Source: an uncultured Eubacteriales bacterium (lineage in GTDB: Bacteria; Bacillota; Clostridia; Oscillospirales; Acutalibacteraceae). From it: 64,000 bases of DNA. This document shows positions 17,916 through 26,576 of the stretch, in pieces. Where the stretch lies: assembly GCA_934647945.1 (NCBI GenBank), contig CAKUFK010000010.1:34673-98672 (forward strand), given 5' to 3'. Position numbers and translations under genes: made by a program. The notes beneath the pieces are model-generated. The model saw only the letters and a list, made by a program, of their open reading frames with translations, was not told where the DNA came from and did no database searches. Position 1 is the first letter of the stretch. Each line of letters opens with the position of its first letter.

Positions 17916-18902
17916 ATGCCGAAGAACCCCTACACTCTCGGAACCGAGAATGCCTCGAAGCAGCTGCTGCGGGATCTGTACATTGATCTGCGCGCCAAGG
18001 CCAATTTCTGGTCAGCCCTTACGAAACAAACACCGCAGGCCCGCATGGGGTATATCGGCCAGCATCTGGTAAGCGTCGTCACCGGCTACCAAGGCGCACG
18101 CACCGGTGCCCGAGGCCGAGACCTGATCCTCCCCGAAAATGCCCATGGGGAGATCAAAACATGCTACCGTGTGGATCAGCTCGGTTCCTGCAAGGACTGC
18201 CATGCCGCCGTCTCCAGCATCGAGGCCGCATGCTCTATCTGTGGCTCAGAAAATATCGACCGGAAAAAGGATTCCAAATGGCTCATCAACATCCGCGACG
18301 ATGCGGAATTTTCCCGGATTTTAGAGCCGGCCTATTACTATTTCGTCCTGTTCGAGCCGATTGAAAACCACTCCGATGTCCAGGTCTCCATCTGGCAGGC
18401 GGATCCGAAGACCAAGGGCTTTGCCTATATGCTGATGGATTACTACCTGAATATCCGTCCTGCTTCCGAGTCTCACGCGGCGCTGGACTTATGGCCGTAT
18501 CACATCAAATTCTGCCTGACCCAGCCGACGCTGATCTACCGCTCAACCATCACGGCGGCGGGTAAAATCAAAATTTCGGTTTTTCCCACGCGGGGCAACA
18601 CACGGATAGACGAGCTCCCTTCCCTTGATACATTTGCACAATCCACCACTCTCAAACGGGATTTGCTGGTCTCCCTGGTCCAGGAGCTCACTCCAGAGGT
18701 GCGCACTTCCAGAAAAAACAAGCGCGACCTCCTCGCCTGCATGGAGGAATACCGGATCAAAAACCGCCTTGACAACACCGCCCTCTGCGACTTTCTGGTG
18801 TCCAGAATCTATCTTCCCCGGCTGCGTTCCCACCTCAGCCGGATCCCTCCCCATCTCCTCAGCGCCTTTCCGGAGCTGAAAGAAAACAGTCCGGCCGCTT
18901 AA
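17916..18902 (+). CDS. Type II restriction endonuclease, possibly MamI-like
   Basis: 328 residues. A PD-(D/E)xK nuclease core can be read as GRDL (Asp69) followed by GEIKT (Glu79, Lys81). A four-Cys zinc motif follows at CKDC (92-95) and CSIC (106-109). The overall pattern suggests the MamI (GATNNNNATC) endonuclease family; this family call is from memory and should be checked. AAGGAGGG precedes the ATG. A convergent adenine-type DNA methyltransferase lies 47 bp beyond its stop, as expected of a restriction-modification pair. Confidence 0.72.
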   Translation: MPKNPYTLGTENASKQLLRDLYIDLRAKANFWSALTKQTPQARMGYIGQHLVSVVTGYQGARTGARGRDLILPENAHGEIKTCYRVDQLGSCKDCHAAVSSIEAACSICGSENIDRKKDSKWLINIRDDAEFSRILEPAYYYFVLFEPIENHSDVQVSIWQADPKTKGFAYMLMDYYLNIRPASESHAALDLWPYHIKFCLTQPTLIYRSTITAAGKIKISVFPTRGNTRIDELPSLDTFAQSTTLKRDLLVSLVQELTPEVRTSRKNKRDLLACMEEYRIKNRLDNTALCDFLVSRIYLPRLRSHLSRIPPHLLSAFPELKENSPAA

Positions 18903-18916
18903 GCTGCCGAGTCAGA

Positions 18917-18950
18917 CGGGGCGGAGCCTACAGGCTCCGCCCCGTTCCTT
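18917..18950 (+). terminator. Terminator between convergent R and M genes
   Basis: A perfect 12-bp stem (CGGGGCGGAGCC / GGCTCCGCCCCG) with a TACA loop and TTCCTTT after it. Confidence 0.88.
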
Positions 18951-19876
18951 TATATGTTCTCCGGTTCCGTTTCCCCGGCCGGCCCTGCTGCCGAAGCCTT
19001 CCGGATCCGCTGCTGGGCCTTCCGGTGATATTCCGGATCTACTTCAAAACCGACGAATGCCCGGCCGGACTGTTTGCACACCACCGCCGTGGACCCGCTG
19101 CCCATAAACGGATCGAGTACCAGATCACCGGGCCGGCTGCTCGCAAGGACCAATCGCCGGATCAGCTCCAGCGGCTTCTGAGTCGGATGGATCCGGTCCT
19201 TTTCCCGATAAAAATTGATGTCGTTCCACACATCCGTGTAGCCCATCTGCGGATTGAACGTGATGGCCAGGCGCTCATAAGGGTAGGTGAACTCCAGGAT
19301 GGCCTGCAGTTTATCCCAATATTCCGGGGTGGGAAGCTGCTCACAGACGTTATCTCCCGTGTAGATACTCCACATCCCGCCGCCGTTTGATTTGACCCCC
19401 AGCCGTTCATTGATTTCCTTGGCCGTCAGCCCCCGCTCCTGCTGCCGCCGCCGAAGAAGCTGGCGGACAAAGGGTTTGGGATCCTTATAGAGAAAAAGGA
19501 TGCTCTCCGTGACGTTGGGAAACATTTTGTATTTCCTGGTCGCCCGCCCGGACACCGCCTGGATCCCCTTGTCCACCACAATCTGCTGGCGCAGCCGGAT
19601 CCCCTCTTTTTCGAGATGGGGAAGCAGCAGGGACAGGATCCGGAAATACCCGAACAGATACATGCTGCCCCCCAGGCGCAAGACACGCGCAGCTTCCTGG
19701 AACCAGGTGATCGACCACGCGATATATTCCTCCTCGGTGCGCCACTGATAATCCCACTTTTCCCCCACCACTTTGAAATAGGGCGGATCGGCGACGACCA
19801 AGTCCACCGTTTCGCCGGGGATCCGGGCCGCCATGCCGGGGATACAGTCCTCCGGATAGATGTGGTTGCGCCTCAA
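18950..19876 (-). CDS. Beta-class DNA adenine/cytosine-N4 methyltransferase
   Basis: 308 residues. The catalytic motif DPPYFKV comes first (residue ~34) and the AdoMet motif DPFMGSGSTAVVCK near the C-terminus, the order of beta-class amino-methyltransferases; HPTQKPLELI precedes it. It would protect the site cut by the convergent endonuclease. The apparent start is TTG at 19876, overlapping the upstream acetyltransferase stop as TTGA, with GGAAAGG upstream. Base specificity (N6-A or N4-C) is not decided by sequence alone. Confidence 0.88.
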   Translation of the reverse strand: MRRNHIYPEDCIPGMAARIPGETVDLVVADPPYFKVVGEKWDYQWRTEEEYIAWSITWFQEAARVLRLGGSMYLFGYFRILSLLLPHLEKEGIRLRQQIVVDKGIQAVSGRATRKYKMFPNVTESILFLYKDPKPFVRQLLRRRQQERGLTAKEINERLGVKSNGGGMWSIYTGDNVCEQLPTPEYWDKLQAILEFTYPYERLAITFNPQMGYTDVWNDINFYREKDRIHPTQKPLELIRRLVLASSRPGDLVLDPFMGSGSTAVVCKQSGRAFVGFEVDPEYHRKAQQRIRKASAAGPAGETEPENI

Positions 19877-20373
19877 CCTGCTTCTTCCTTTCCCGGGCGG
19901 ATGCCATTGTCCGGCTCCGACCCTTCAAACTCCAGCACCATCACGTGTTCGCCGTGGACATCCCGCTCTCCATTCGGCCGGAACCCAAAACGTTCGTACA
20001 GCCGGATAGCCGTCCGGTTTTCCGGATACACACTCAGGTACAGCGTGCCGCAGGCGTAGGCCTTCCGGATCCGACGGATGAGCCGGGGCAAAAACGCGGT
20101 GGCGAGACCCTGGCCCTGATACCGTGCATCGATGAGCAGACGGTCCAGCCACACCCGGCCCCGAGGCGGTTCATCCTCCCAAAGGCCATACATCGCAAAT
20201 CCCACGGCTGTCTCTTCCAGGCACAGGAGCACCGGGCGCCAACAGGGGACCTCAGCCGCCTCCATAAGGCATTCATGCACCGTTTCGATAAAGCCTTCCT
20301 GTCCTAAAGCGACATGCAGGCCACAGGCTTTCTGCCGGTTCTGCGGCGTGACCGGTTCGATCCGATACCGCAC
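19873..20373 (-). CDS. GNAT acetyltransferase coupled to the methyltransferase
   Basis: 166 residues. The acetyl-CoA loop is RYQGQGLATAFL, and the C-terminal GTLYLSVYPENRTAIRLYER with FGF is typical of the spermidine/diamine acetyltransferase branch. Start GTG at 20373 has GAAGGGA. It overlaps the DNA methyltransferase by 4 bases, so the two are translationally coupled. Whether it has any role with the restriction-modification system is unknown. Confidence 0.87.
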   Translation of the reverse strand: MRYRIEPVTPQNRQKACGLHVALGQEGFIETVHECLMEAAEVPCWRPVLLCLEETAVGFAMYGLWEDEPPRGRVWLDRLLIDARYQGQGLATAFLPRLIRRIRKAYACGTLYLSVYPENRTAIRLYERFGFRPNGERDVHGEHVMVLEFEGSEPDNGIRPGKEEAG

Positions 20374-20520
20374 GGTTATCCCTTCTCTTTCGTCCTGTTC
20401 CAGGACTGCGGGGCCCCCTGATGCGGGCGCCCAATGTTTCTATTTTAGCACGCTTTTGCCGGAATGGCAAACCTCTTTTGTGAATATTCCGCGACAGTTA
20501 GCAGGCATATACCACCAAAA

Positions 20521-21501
20521 TCACAGATGAAGCCCGGCCCGCAGTGCGATCGTCAGCCGCTCCGCCACGATCCGGTGCCCCTCCCGGCCCGGATGAAGCG
20601 GATCGGGCGGAATCCAGCCCGTCGAATCGATGAAGAGGACATCCCGGTGGTGCTGCCGGTTGTAGGCTTCCACCAGGGCCCTCAGCGCCTCTGGATGGGC
20701 GCCGCAAAAAGCGCTGAGGGCGACGACCTGGGCGTTCGGGCAGCGAGCGAATACCTGGTCGAGGAGACGGCGGTATTCCGCCGCGTAGTCTTCCGCCGAA
20801 GCTCCTCCGTCGTTCGCCCCGTGGTTGATGAGGACAATCGCCGGCTCGGGCGTGACGGCCGGCATCCCCTCGAAGCAGAAGGGATACGCGGCGGCGGCAT
20901 TGGGAACCCCGCCGCAGCCGCCGTGCGTGACACCGACCGCGCCATACCCCATCATGATCGGTCTCATATCCAGCGCCTCCGCCGTCAGCCAGGCGTATCC
21001 GGCCGTTACATCGTCCTGGCTGGGCCGGTTCATCTGGTCGTTGTCGGGATAGGGACGGCAGCCGTCATCGATGAGAACCCCTTCGGTAATGGAATCCCCG
21101 ACGAATTCGATCACCGGGCGGGTATCCTTTTCGAGAACGGCCTCCCGCCGTGCCTCGAGCCCCAGGAATGCGATCCGCCCCACCAGCGGAGCCCGCCACC
21201 GCGCTTGCTGCTCCACCGCCCCTTTGTATATCACACGCACCGTATGGGGGCCCTCCCCCTGCGCCATGACCCGCAGATACGGAGCCAGGGGGGCTTCCGC
21301 CCGGGCGCCGCCGTCCACCGAGATCCAAACGTGGGGGACCGGATGCGCCGTCCCCTCCATATCGAACCGCAGGGTCGCCAGTTCCCCATAGAAAGCCGCC
21401 TCCAGGTAAGCGCCGGCCGCCGTCGCCACCGCGCGGTTCCCATCCAGGACACCCCATCTGCCTGTCAGGCGGACCGCCGGGGAATCAAAGCCAATCCACA
21501 T
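20521..21501 (-). CDS. SGNH/GDSL hydrolase with N-terminal beta domain
   Basis: 326 residues. The SGNH blocks are all visible: IEFVGDSITEG (nucleophile Ser, residue ~140), GGCGG, LINHGANDGG (Gly-Asn) and DPLHPGREGH (Asp-His). The first ~125 residues form an all-beta segment as in carbohydrate esterases of the CE2-like type. It probably removes an acyl group from a polysaccharide. No signal peptide is evident, so it may act on imported oligosaccharides. Confidence 0.87.
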   Translation of the reverse strand: MWIGFDSPAVRLTGRWGVLDGNRAVATAAGAYLEAAFYGELATLRFDMEGTAHPVPHVWISVDGGARAEAPLAPYLRVMAQGEGPHTVRVIYKGAVEQQARWRAPLVGRIAFLGLEARREAVLEKDTRPVIEFVGDSITEGVLIDDGCRPYPDNDQMNRPSQDDVTAGYAWLTAEALDMRPIMMGYGAVGVTHGGCGGVPNAAAAYPFCFEGMPAVTPEPAIVLINHGANDGGASAEDYAAEYRRLLDQVFARCPNAQVVALSAFCGAHPEALRALVEAYNRQHHRDVLFIDSTGWIPPDPLHPGREGHRIVAERLTIALRAGLHL

Positions 21502-21691
21502 CCATATCCTCTCCTATGTATAGGTTTAACCGGGCGCCGGTCCTTCCCGCGGCTTGCCTGCCGCCCGGTTCGGGCAAGCCCAACCGCATCATACCGCATT
21601 CCGGACGGTTTTTCAAGCCGCCCGGCATACAGCCGAAAGGGATTGTACAGGCACTTTCCCCGGCCAGCCGCATACACTGGTAGGGAGGTGG

Positions 21692-22171
21692 TCATGGACG
21701 GCAGCGGACGATGTTCAGCACCACGCCGGCATCGGATAGATCCACCACCCCGTAAGTCCCTCCGGCCCGCAGGGATCCGGGATTGAGGATATGCAGGCCG
21801 TCTTCGTAATCGGTCAGGGGCCGGTGCGTGTGTCCGTAAAGGAGAATATCCGCGCCCCGTTCCCTGGCTGCGTATACCACCCGGAGCGGATCGGTCTTGA
21901 CCCCGTAAAGGTGTCCATGGGTGAGAAAAAACCGCTTGCCGCCAAAGCATTCCTCCCGGGCATAGGGCAGACCCGCCGCATCCGGGGCAAAGTCGCCGTT
22001 TCCCCTCACCGGATAAAAGGCAAGGCGAGGGAATGCGGCGGCCGCGGCCGCAAGGTCGGCGGCGCCGTCCCCCAGGTACAGCACCGCGGCTGCCTCGGGC
22101 TGAGCGGCCACAGCGCGGTACACCGATCCGGCATCCCCGTGGCTGTCCGACAAAACCAATAATCGAAGCAC
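21692..22171 (-). CDS. YfcE/MJ0936-type phosphodiesterase
   Basis: 159 residues from the GTG at 22171, which has AAAGGAGG 8 bases upstream; a 14-residue longer frame exists without one. Metal-binding motifs of calcineurin-like phosphoesterases are clear: LSDSHGD, YLGDGAAD, VRGNGDF, LTHGHLYG and LYGHTHRP. Members hydrolyse phosphodiester bonds of small molecules with two metals. It stands alone; substrate unknown. Confidence 0.9.
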   Translation of the reverse strand: MLRLLVLSDSHGDAGSVYRAVAAQPEAAAVLYLGDGAADLAAAAAAFPRLAFYPVRGNGDFAPDAAGLPYAREECFGGKRFFLTHGHLYGVKTDPLRVVYAARERGADILLYGHTHRPLTDYEDGLHILNPGSLRAGGTYGVVDLSDAGVVLNIVRCRP

Positions 22172-22271
22172 CTGCTTTGCCTCCTTTGCGGAGGTTCCCC
22201 TCCGGTGTTTCACATAAATGCCTCCAGCCCGTCATATGATGAAAACAGGCCGAGTGGAAAGGATGATCTGC

Positions 22272-22523
22272 ATGAGTCAAGTCACACCTGATCAATTGAA
22301 AGCCCTGCTCGCATACGCCAGCAAACGGCTGGGGACCACTCCCGAGCAGCTCGAAAAAACCGTTACCGAAGGAAATCTGTCTGCCCTGGCGGGCCGGCTC
22401 GACCCCGAAAACGCCGCCAAGCTGAACGCCATGACGGCCGACCGAAGCAAGGCCGAACAGCTTCTGCAGTCCCCCCAGGCGCAGCAAGCGATTGCCAAGC
22501 TCCTGGGAAACACGAAACCATAA
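22272..22523 (+). CDS. Small helical protein, first of a three-gene cassette
   Basis: 83 residues, soluble, all-helical by composition (MSQVTPDQLKALLAYASKRL onward), ending in QQAIAKLLGN. AAAGGATG precedes the ATG at 22272; an ATG three codons earlier is an alternative. I do not know its function. It is 61 bp upstream of the next gene, and the three small genes that follow one another look like a conserved unit of Clostridia. Confidence 0.7.
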   Translation: MSQVTPDQLKALLAYASKRLGTTPEQLEKTVTEGNLSALAGRLDPENAAKLNAMTADRSKAEQLLQSPQAQQAIAKLLGNTKP

Positions 22524-22584
22524 CACACGACCGCCAGGTTCTATAAGAGACCAAACCGGGGAAACGGGAAGGGGAGAATTCCGA

Positions 22585-22977
22585 ATGGACGACCTGAACA
22601 AAAAAATCAGCGATTTGCTCGGTTCCCCGGATGGTATGGCACGGATCCAGAGCATGATGGAGGCGCTGGGCATCGGCGGGGATGGCGGCGAATCCGCGCC
22701 GGTGTCCGACAGTCCCATTCCGGCGCCCGCTCCCGAGACGGCATCCCCGCCGCCTGCGGCGCCGGCGGCATCCGGCGGCGGGATGCCGGACTTGTCGGCG
22801 CTGCTCAAGCTTGCGCCCCTGATGGGAAACCTGAACAAAGACGATGAGAACACCGCCCTGCTCAAGGCCTTGCGGCCTTATCTGCATGGAGATCGGGAAA
22901 AACGGCTGGACGATGCAATCCAGATCCTGCGGATCATGAAGGTTCTGCCCCTTATTCAGGAGAAAGGGCTCTTTTAA
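22585..22977 (+). CDS. Small protein with Pro/Ala linker, second of the cassette
   Basis: 130 residues. An N-terminal helix (MDDLNKKISDLLGSPDGMAR) is joined by a Pro/Ala/Gly-rich linker (~residues 35-68) to a C-terminal helical domain ending RIMKVLPLIQEKGLF. GGAAGGGGAG precedes the start. The C-terminal half resembles uncharacterised proteins common in Clostridia; no enzymatic motif is seen. Confidence 0.72.
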   Translation: MDDLNKKISDLLGSPDGMARIQSMMEALGIGGDGGESAPVSDSPIPAPAPETASPPPAAPAASGGGMPDLSALLKLAPLMGNLNKDDENTALLKALRPYLHGDREKRLDDAIQILRIMKVLPLIQEKGLF

Positions 22978-23010
22978 GTTGGACTGACCAGACGGAGAGG
23001 AGGAGACGGC

Positions 23011-23409
23011 ATGGAAACAGACATCATGAGAATGCAGCGGGAGGCCGAGCAGCGGGTACGGGAACTCCGCGAGCAGGAACGCCGGGCAGCACATACGGGA
23101 GAGCCCCGCGGCCGCACGGCGGAGGGGCTGGCCGAAAACCGGACGGAATGGATGCATGCGTCGGGATTCCAGCCGCTCTCGGAATACAAGGCCCGCCATA
23201 TGCCACGGCAGCAGGCGGCGGAGCGGCCAAAGCCGGAGCCCATCCAGGAAATCGCCAAATGCCCCCCGGAAAAGCGGGGTGACGGTGGTTTGCTGTCGGC
23301 CTTCGGAAGTGATCCGGAGCAGCTCTTTCTGCTCCTCCTGGCCTTTTTACTCGTAAAAAACGGTGCAAGAGTGGAGCTTATCATAGCGCTGCTGTATCTA
23401 GCCATGTAA
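23011..23409 (+). CDS. Basic protein with hydrophobic C-terminus, third of the cassette
   Basis: 132 residues. The first ~95 are highly charged and probably disordered or coiled (MRMQREAEQRVRELREQERR). The C-terminus DPEQLFLLLLAFLLVKNGAR followed by a second hydrophobic stretch may enter a membrane or form a hydrophobic hairpin. Ribosome site GGAGGAGAC. It lies 33 bp after the previous gene. No known function; a terminator follows. Confidence 0.7.
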   Translation: METDIMRMQREAEQRVRELREQERRAAHTGEPRGRTAEGLAENRTEWMHASGFQPLSEYKARHMPRQQAAERPKPEPIQEIAKCPPEKRGDGGLLSAFGSDPEQLFLLLLAFLLVKNGARVELIIALLYLAM

Positions 23410-23445
23410 ATCCGGCGGCCTTTTGGCCCCCGCCGGACGATCACA

Positions 23446-23476
23446 CGCATCCGGATCCCTTCCGGGTGCGCTTTTT
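23446..23476 (+). terminator. Terminator of the three-gene cassette
   Basis: CGCATCCGGA pairs with TCCGGGTGCG (one mismatch) and CTTTTT follows. Confidence 0.75.
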
Positions 23477-23610
23477 CATGTGTCCCCGCTCGTTTTTAGC
23501 GGCCCGGGGACCTCCGCCTCGCCATACAGGCGCGGAAAAAGACGGATATGGGCGGTGTTCCCCATGGTATGGAAAAGGGCGGATCGCCCTCGGCCGTCTT
23601 TCCGTCTTCT

Positions 23611-24942
23611 CTACATATACCGATACGTTTTCCTCTTCGCCACAAGAAAGGCCAGCGAAATCATACAGGCAAACGCCTCGGCGGCCGTTATGGCCCACCA
23701 GATCCCGTCCAGGCCGAAAAGCAGGGGCAGGATCAAAACCGAAAGCATCTGGAACACCAGCGTCCTCAGAAAAGAGATGGCTGCCGATACGAGGCCGTTA
23801 TTCAGGGCCGTGAAGAAGGCGGAGGCAAAAATGTTGAATCCCGCCAGAACGAAGGAAAAGGCAAATATGGAAAAGGCATGCCGCGTCATCTCCAGCAGCT
23901 CTGCGTCATACCCAACGAAAACGGCCGCCAACGGCAGGGCCAGTATTTGTGCGACGAGCATCATCAAGACGCCGGCGATTCCCATGAGCAACAGGCTTTT
24001 GCGGAGCAGGCTTTTCAGTTCCCCGGTGTTTTCCGCGCCGTAGTGATATCCCACAACGGGAGCCATCCCAATCGTATATCCAATGAAAATCGCAATAAAA
24101 ATAAACTGGATATACATCAGGACCCCATATGCCGCCACGCCGTTTTCACCCGCGAATTTGAGCAGCCTGACATTATACAGCATGCTGACAAGCGACCCCG
24201 ATATGTTCGTCATCAGCTCAGACGAGCCGTTGGCACAAGCCTTCAGCAATACCCTGCCTTCCGGCCGGGCCTTTGTGAGGCGCAGAAGGCTGCTGTTGGG
24301 CCGCAGGAAATAGAGGAGCGGCAGGACCCCACCAATGCACTGGCTGATTCCGGTGGCGAGCGCGGCGCCGCCGACCCCCCATCGAAATCCCGCCACAAAC
24401 AAGGCGTCGAGCGCCATATTGGTGACACCCGCGGCGACGGTGGCCGCCAGGCCGAGCTTGGGTTTTTCCGCCGCCGCCAGAAAGGTCTGAAAGACATTCT
24501 GCAGCATGAACGCCGTATTGAACAGCAGCACCACCCGGCCGTAAACCACGCAGTCCTCGATCATGGCGTCGGTCGCTCCGAGCAGATAGGATATCGGCCG
24601 TATGAACAGCACGCCGATAACCGACAAGACGATCCCGGCGGCCAGGGTCAGCTGGATCATCATGGAAAAATACCGGTTGGCCTTCTCCCGATCCCCTTCG
24701 CCGATGGTTTTCGCCACCAGTGCGCTGCCGCCGGTCCCGATCATAAAACCGAACCCGCCGAGAATCATAATGAACGGCATCACCAGATTAATGGCGGCAA
24801 AGGGCACCTTACCGACGAAGTTGGACACGAACAGCCCATCCACCACCCCATATATCGAGGTGAATACCATCATCACGATCGGAGGGAGGCTGAATCGCCA
24901 TATTTTTTTGTACGTAAAATGGTCTGATAACTGGATTCTCAT
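23611..24942 (-). CDS. MATE-family multidrug efflux transporter
   Basis: 443 residues with about twelve membrane segments. IWRFSLPPIVMMVFTSIYGV and VDGLFVSNFVG are the family N-terminus; the second half repeats the pattern from LMTNISGSLVSMLYN. MATE proteins export organic cations using Na+ or H+. The start at 24942 (MRIQLS) follows GGAAGGGTG. It is downstream of a marR gene on the same strand (54-bp gap) and is presumably controlled by it. Confidence 0.93.
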   Translation of the reverse strand: MRIQLSDHFTYKKIWRFSLPPIVMMVFTSIYGVVDGLFVSNFVGKVPFAAINLVMPFIMILGGFGFMIGTGGSALVAKTIGEGDREKANRYFSMMIQLTLAAGIVLSVIGVLFIRPISYLLGATDAMIEDCVVYGRVVLLFNTAFMLQNVFQTFLAAAEKPKLGLAATVAAGVTNMALDALFVAGFRWGVGGAALATGISQCIGGVLPLLYFLRPNSSLLRLTKARPEGRVLLKACANGSSELMTNISGSLVSMLYNVRLLKFAGENGVAAYGVLMYIQFIFIAIFIGYTIGMAPVVGYHYGAENTGELKSLLRKSLLLMGIAGVLMMLVAQILALPLAAVFVGYDAELLEMTRHAFSIFAFSFVLAGFNIFASAFFTALNNGLVSAAISFLRTLVFQMLSVLILPLLFGLDGIWWAITAAEAFACMISLAFLVAKRKTYRYM

Positions 24943-24996
24943 CGTGTCACCCTTCCGGCGCCGGTCTCGGCGCATGGATACCCCTCTTCCGCATAC

Positions 24997-25446
24997 TCAT
25001 GTGGCCAAATCGCGCATGTGTCTTTCGAGCGCGTCGGTATATTGGCGGAACAGCCCGATAAAGGCGTCCTGCTCGGCTTCGGTCAAATCCAGTAGGGACT
25101 TCCGCTCGGCCGCGATCACCTTATCCACCGTCCGTTCCGCCAGTTCGGCGCCTCTCTCCGTCAGGCGGATCGGCTTGCTGCGGCGGTCATCCGTCCGGAG
25201 CCGTTCGATATACCCTTCCGCCTCTAGATTCTTGAGAGCCGAATTGACCGTTTGCTTCGGCTGATATAGAAGATCGCCGATCTCGCTCTGCGTCAGAGCG
25301 GCGCTGTCCGCGCGAAGGGTATATAAAATCCAAAAAGCACACTCCGGCAGCCCCAGGCGTTTGGCTACGCCGCGGTAGAGGTTGTCGTTTTCCTTGAGGA
25401 TGTTGTTGTACTCGGACAGCCGTTTCCCTGTCTCCCGTTGCGGCAT
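24997..25446 (-). CDS. MarR-family transcriptional regulator
   Basis: 149 residues. The winged helix-turn-helix is read as LTQSEIGDLLYQPKQTVNSA and the wing as RLRTDDRRSKPIRLTERG. GGAGGTGGAGAG precedes the ATG. It lies in the leader of the MATE operon and its promoter carries two matching dyads, so it most likely represses itself and the exporter until a ligand binds. Confidence 0.93.
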   Translation of the reverse strand: MPQRETGKRLSEYNNILKENDNLYRGVAKRLGLPECAFWILYTLRADSAALTQSEIGDLLYQPKQTVNSALKNLEAEGYIERLRTDDRRSKPIRLTERGAELAERTVDKVIAAERKSLLDLTEAEQDAFIGLFRQYTDALERHMRDLAT

Positions 25447-25460
25447 CTCTCCACCTCCAA

Positions 25461-25517
25461 ACACAAAGTCCGATTTCGGACTTTGTGTAGTATAGTCCGA
25501 TTTCGGATATTTGTCAA
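25461..25517 (-). promoter_or_regulatory. marR-MATE promoter with two operator dyads
   Basis: On the minus strand TTGACA (25512-25517), a 17-base spacer and TATACT (25489-25494) form a consensus promoter. Two copies of TCCGATTTCGGA lie 27 bp apart: one sits in the spacer (25496-25507), the other is the core of a perfect 28-bp palindrome (25461-25488) over the start region. This is the expected layout of an autorepressed MarR promoter. Confidence 0.9.
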
Positions 25518-25546
25518 GGGTTTATTCTGAAAAATATACTGTAACG

Positions 25547-25585
25547 CAAAAAGAAGCCCCAAAGCCGGTGAAAGGCTCTGGGGCT
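25547..25585 (-). terminator. Leftward terminator
   Basis: AGCCCCAGAGCC / GGCTTTGGGGCT (one mismatch) on the minus strand is followed by TTCTTTTTG. It lies ~225 bp past the lipoprotein gene; the stretch between (25586-25809) is AT-rich and I see no gene in it. Confidence 0.7.
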
Positions 25586-25809
25586 ACGTCCCGTCTGCGG
25601 CGCCGCCCGCATCGAGAGCTAAACAATTCTGTTTATGTCTTTTTTCTTCTTGTTAGTCCTGCTTTTGTGATTATACGATGTATCTGTATTATCTAGTGCT
25701 AAGCCGCCCGTATTATCATTCTGTTATCGGAATGGATAACAAGAATAATTTCAGTGGGCTTTATAAAATTGACAAAATAAGGTGCTACGTTTCTTCGGCG
25801 CCCATGCCG

Positions 25810-26259
25810 TTATTCTGTTTGGAAATTTAATGTGTAATCACCAAGTGTAATAATAAGCGTAGGCGTTTTGGATGTGGCGGCAAAACCATCCTTATATTTG
25901 GTGTATGCCGTAACTGCATTGCCGGCGTTTTCAGCTGTAGCAATCTCATAAATCGTACTTTTTGAATTTTGAGTCGTGAGTTTGTATGTCCCATTGTAAC
26001 TCTTATCGTTAGTCTTATCGGTAATGGAAAATTCCCCGTCTGACGCAGAACATATAAGATCAACTACGACAAGTCCCTCAATCTCTTTATGCATTTCATA
26101 ATGCTCGGAAGCGCAGCCTACAACAGATCCATCTTCATTGGATTGGATAAGCGTTAGTTTCCATTCATATCCTTCAATTTTTACAATATCAGAACTGCAT
26201 CCAGCAAGGGTAAGAAACAGAAATAAAAACGCGACTAATATGAAACTTACTTTTCTCAT
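25810..26259 (-). CDS. Putative lipoprotein of unknown function
   Basis: 149 residues. A lipoprotein signal peptide is clear (MRKVSFILVAFLFLFLTLAG then the lipobox Cys, LAGC), so it should be anchored on the outer face of the membrane. The mature part is small and beta-rich with two further Cys. AGGAGAGACGTA precedes the ATG. GC content is much lower than in surrounding genes, so it was probably acquired. I do not recognise the family. Confidence 0.8.
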   Translation of the reverse strand: MRKVSFILVAFLFLFLTLAGCSSDIVKIEGYEWKLTLIQSNEDGSVVGCASEHYEMHKEIEGLVVVDLICSASDGEFSITDKTNDKSYNGTYKLTTQNSKSTIYEIATAENAGNAVTAYTKYKDGFAATSKTPTLIITLGDYTLNFQTE

Positions 26260-26399
26260 TACGTCTCTCCTATTCATCCGTAGAGATGTTCTATAATAAC
26301 ATATAATCATAAATTTTTCCACCTGTTTTGCGGTCAATGTATATAGCAATAGTCAGATTTCTACTTTTACCCAAAACCCGGTAACATTCTCTCTCTACA

Positions 26400-26432
26400 T
26401 AAAAAGCGGCTTGAAATCAAACGATCTCAAGC
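26400..26432 (-). terminator. Probable displaced terminator of guaA
   Basis: On the minus strand GGCTTGA / TCAAGCC pairs across a ~10-base loop and is followed by GCTTTTTATG. It lies ~22 bp beyond an att-like copy of guaA's last bases, as the native guaA terminator would if an element had been inserted between. Confidence 0.6.
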
Positions 26433-26453
26433 CACCTAAAAGCTATAATGTAT

Positions 26454-26466
26454 TATTCCCACTCGA
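26454..26466. repeat. att-like direct repeat, outer copy
   Basis: TATTCCCACTCGA is identical to the last bases of guaA at 33894-33906. The guaA 3' end is an established integration site for genomic islands. Confidence 0.75.
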
Positions 26467-26565
26467 CCATCAAAGAAAGCCGGAAGAAGAGCGGTGCCGC
26501 CAGAGCGGCGGGAGGGGCCTCGCCCCGACAGCGCTTCTTCCAGAGGAAACACGCTGTGTTTCCTC

Positions 26566-26576
26566 ATTCCCACTCT
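26566..26576. repeat. Third, partial att-like copy
   Basis: ATTCCCACTCT repeats the core of the guaA-end sequence, 112 bp from the outer copy. It marks either a second small insertion or the element's own junction. Confidence 0.55.

Noticed and set aside
20340..20370. GGTTCGATCC resembling a tRNA T-loop
   Set aside because: It lies inside the GNAT coding sequence and no acceptor or anticodon stem can be formed around it.
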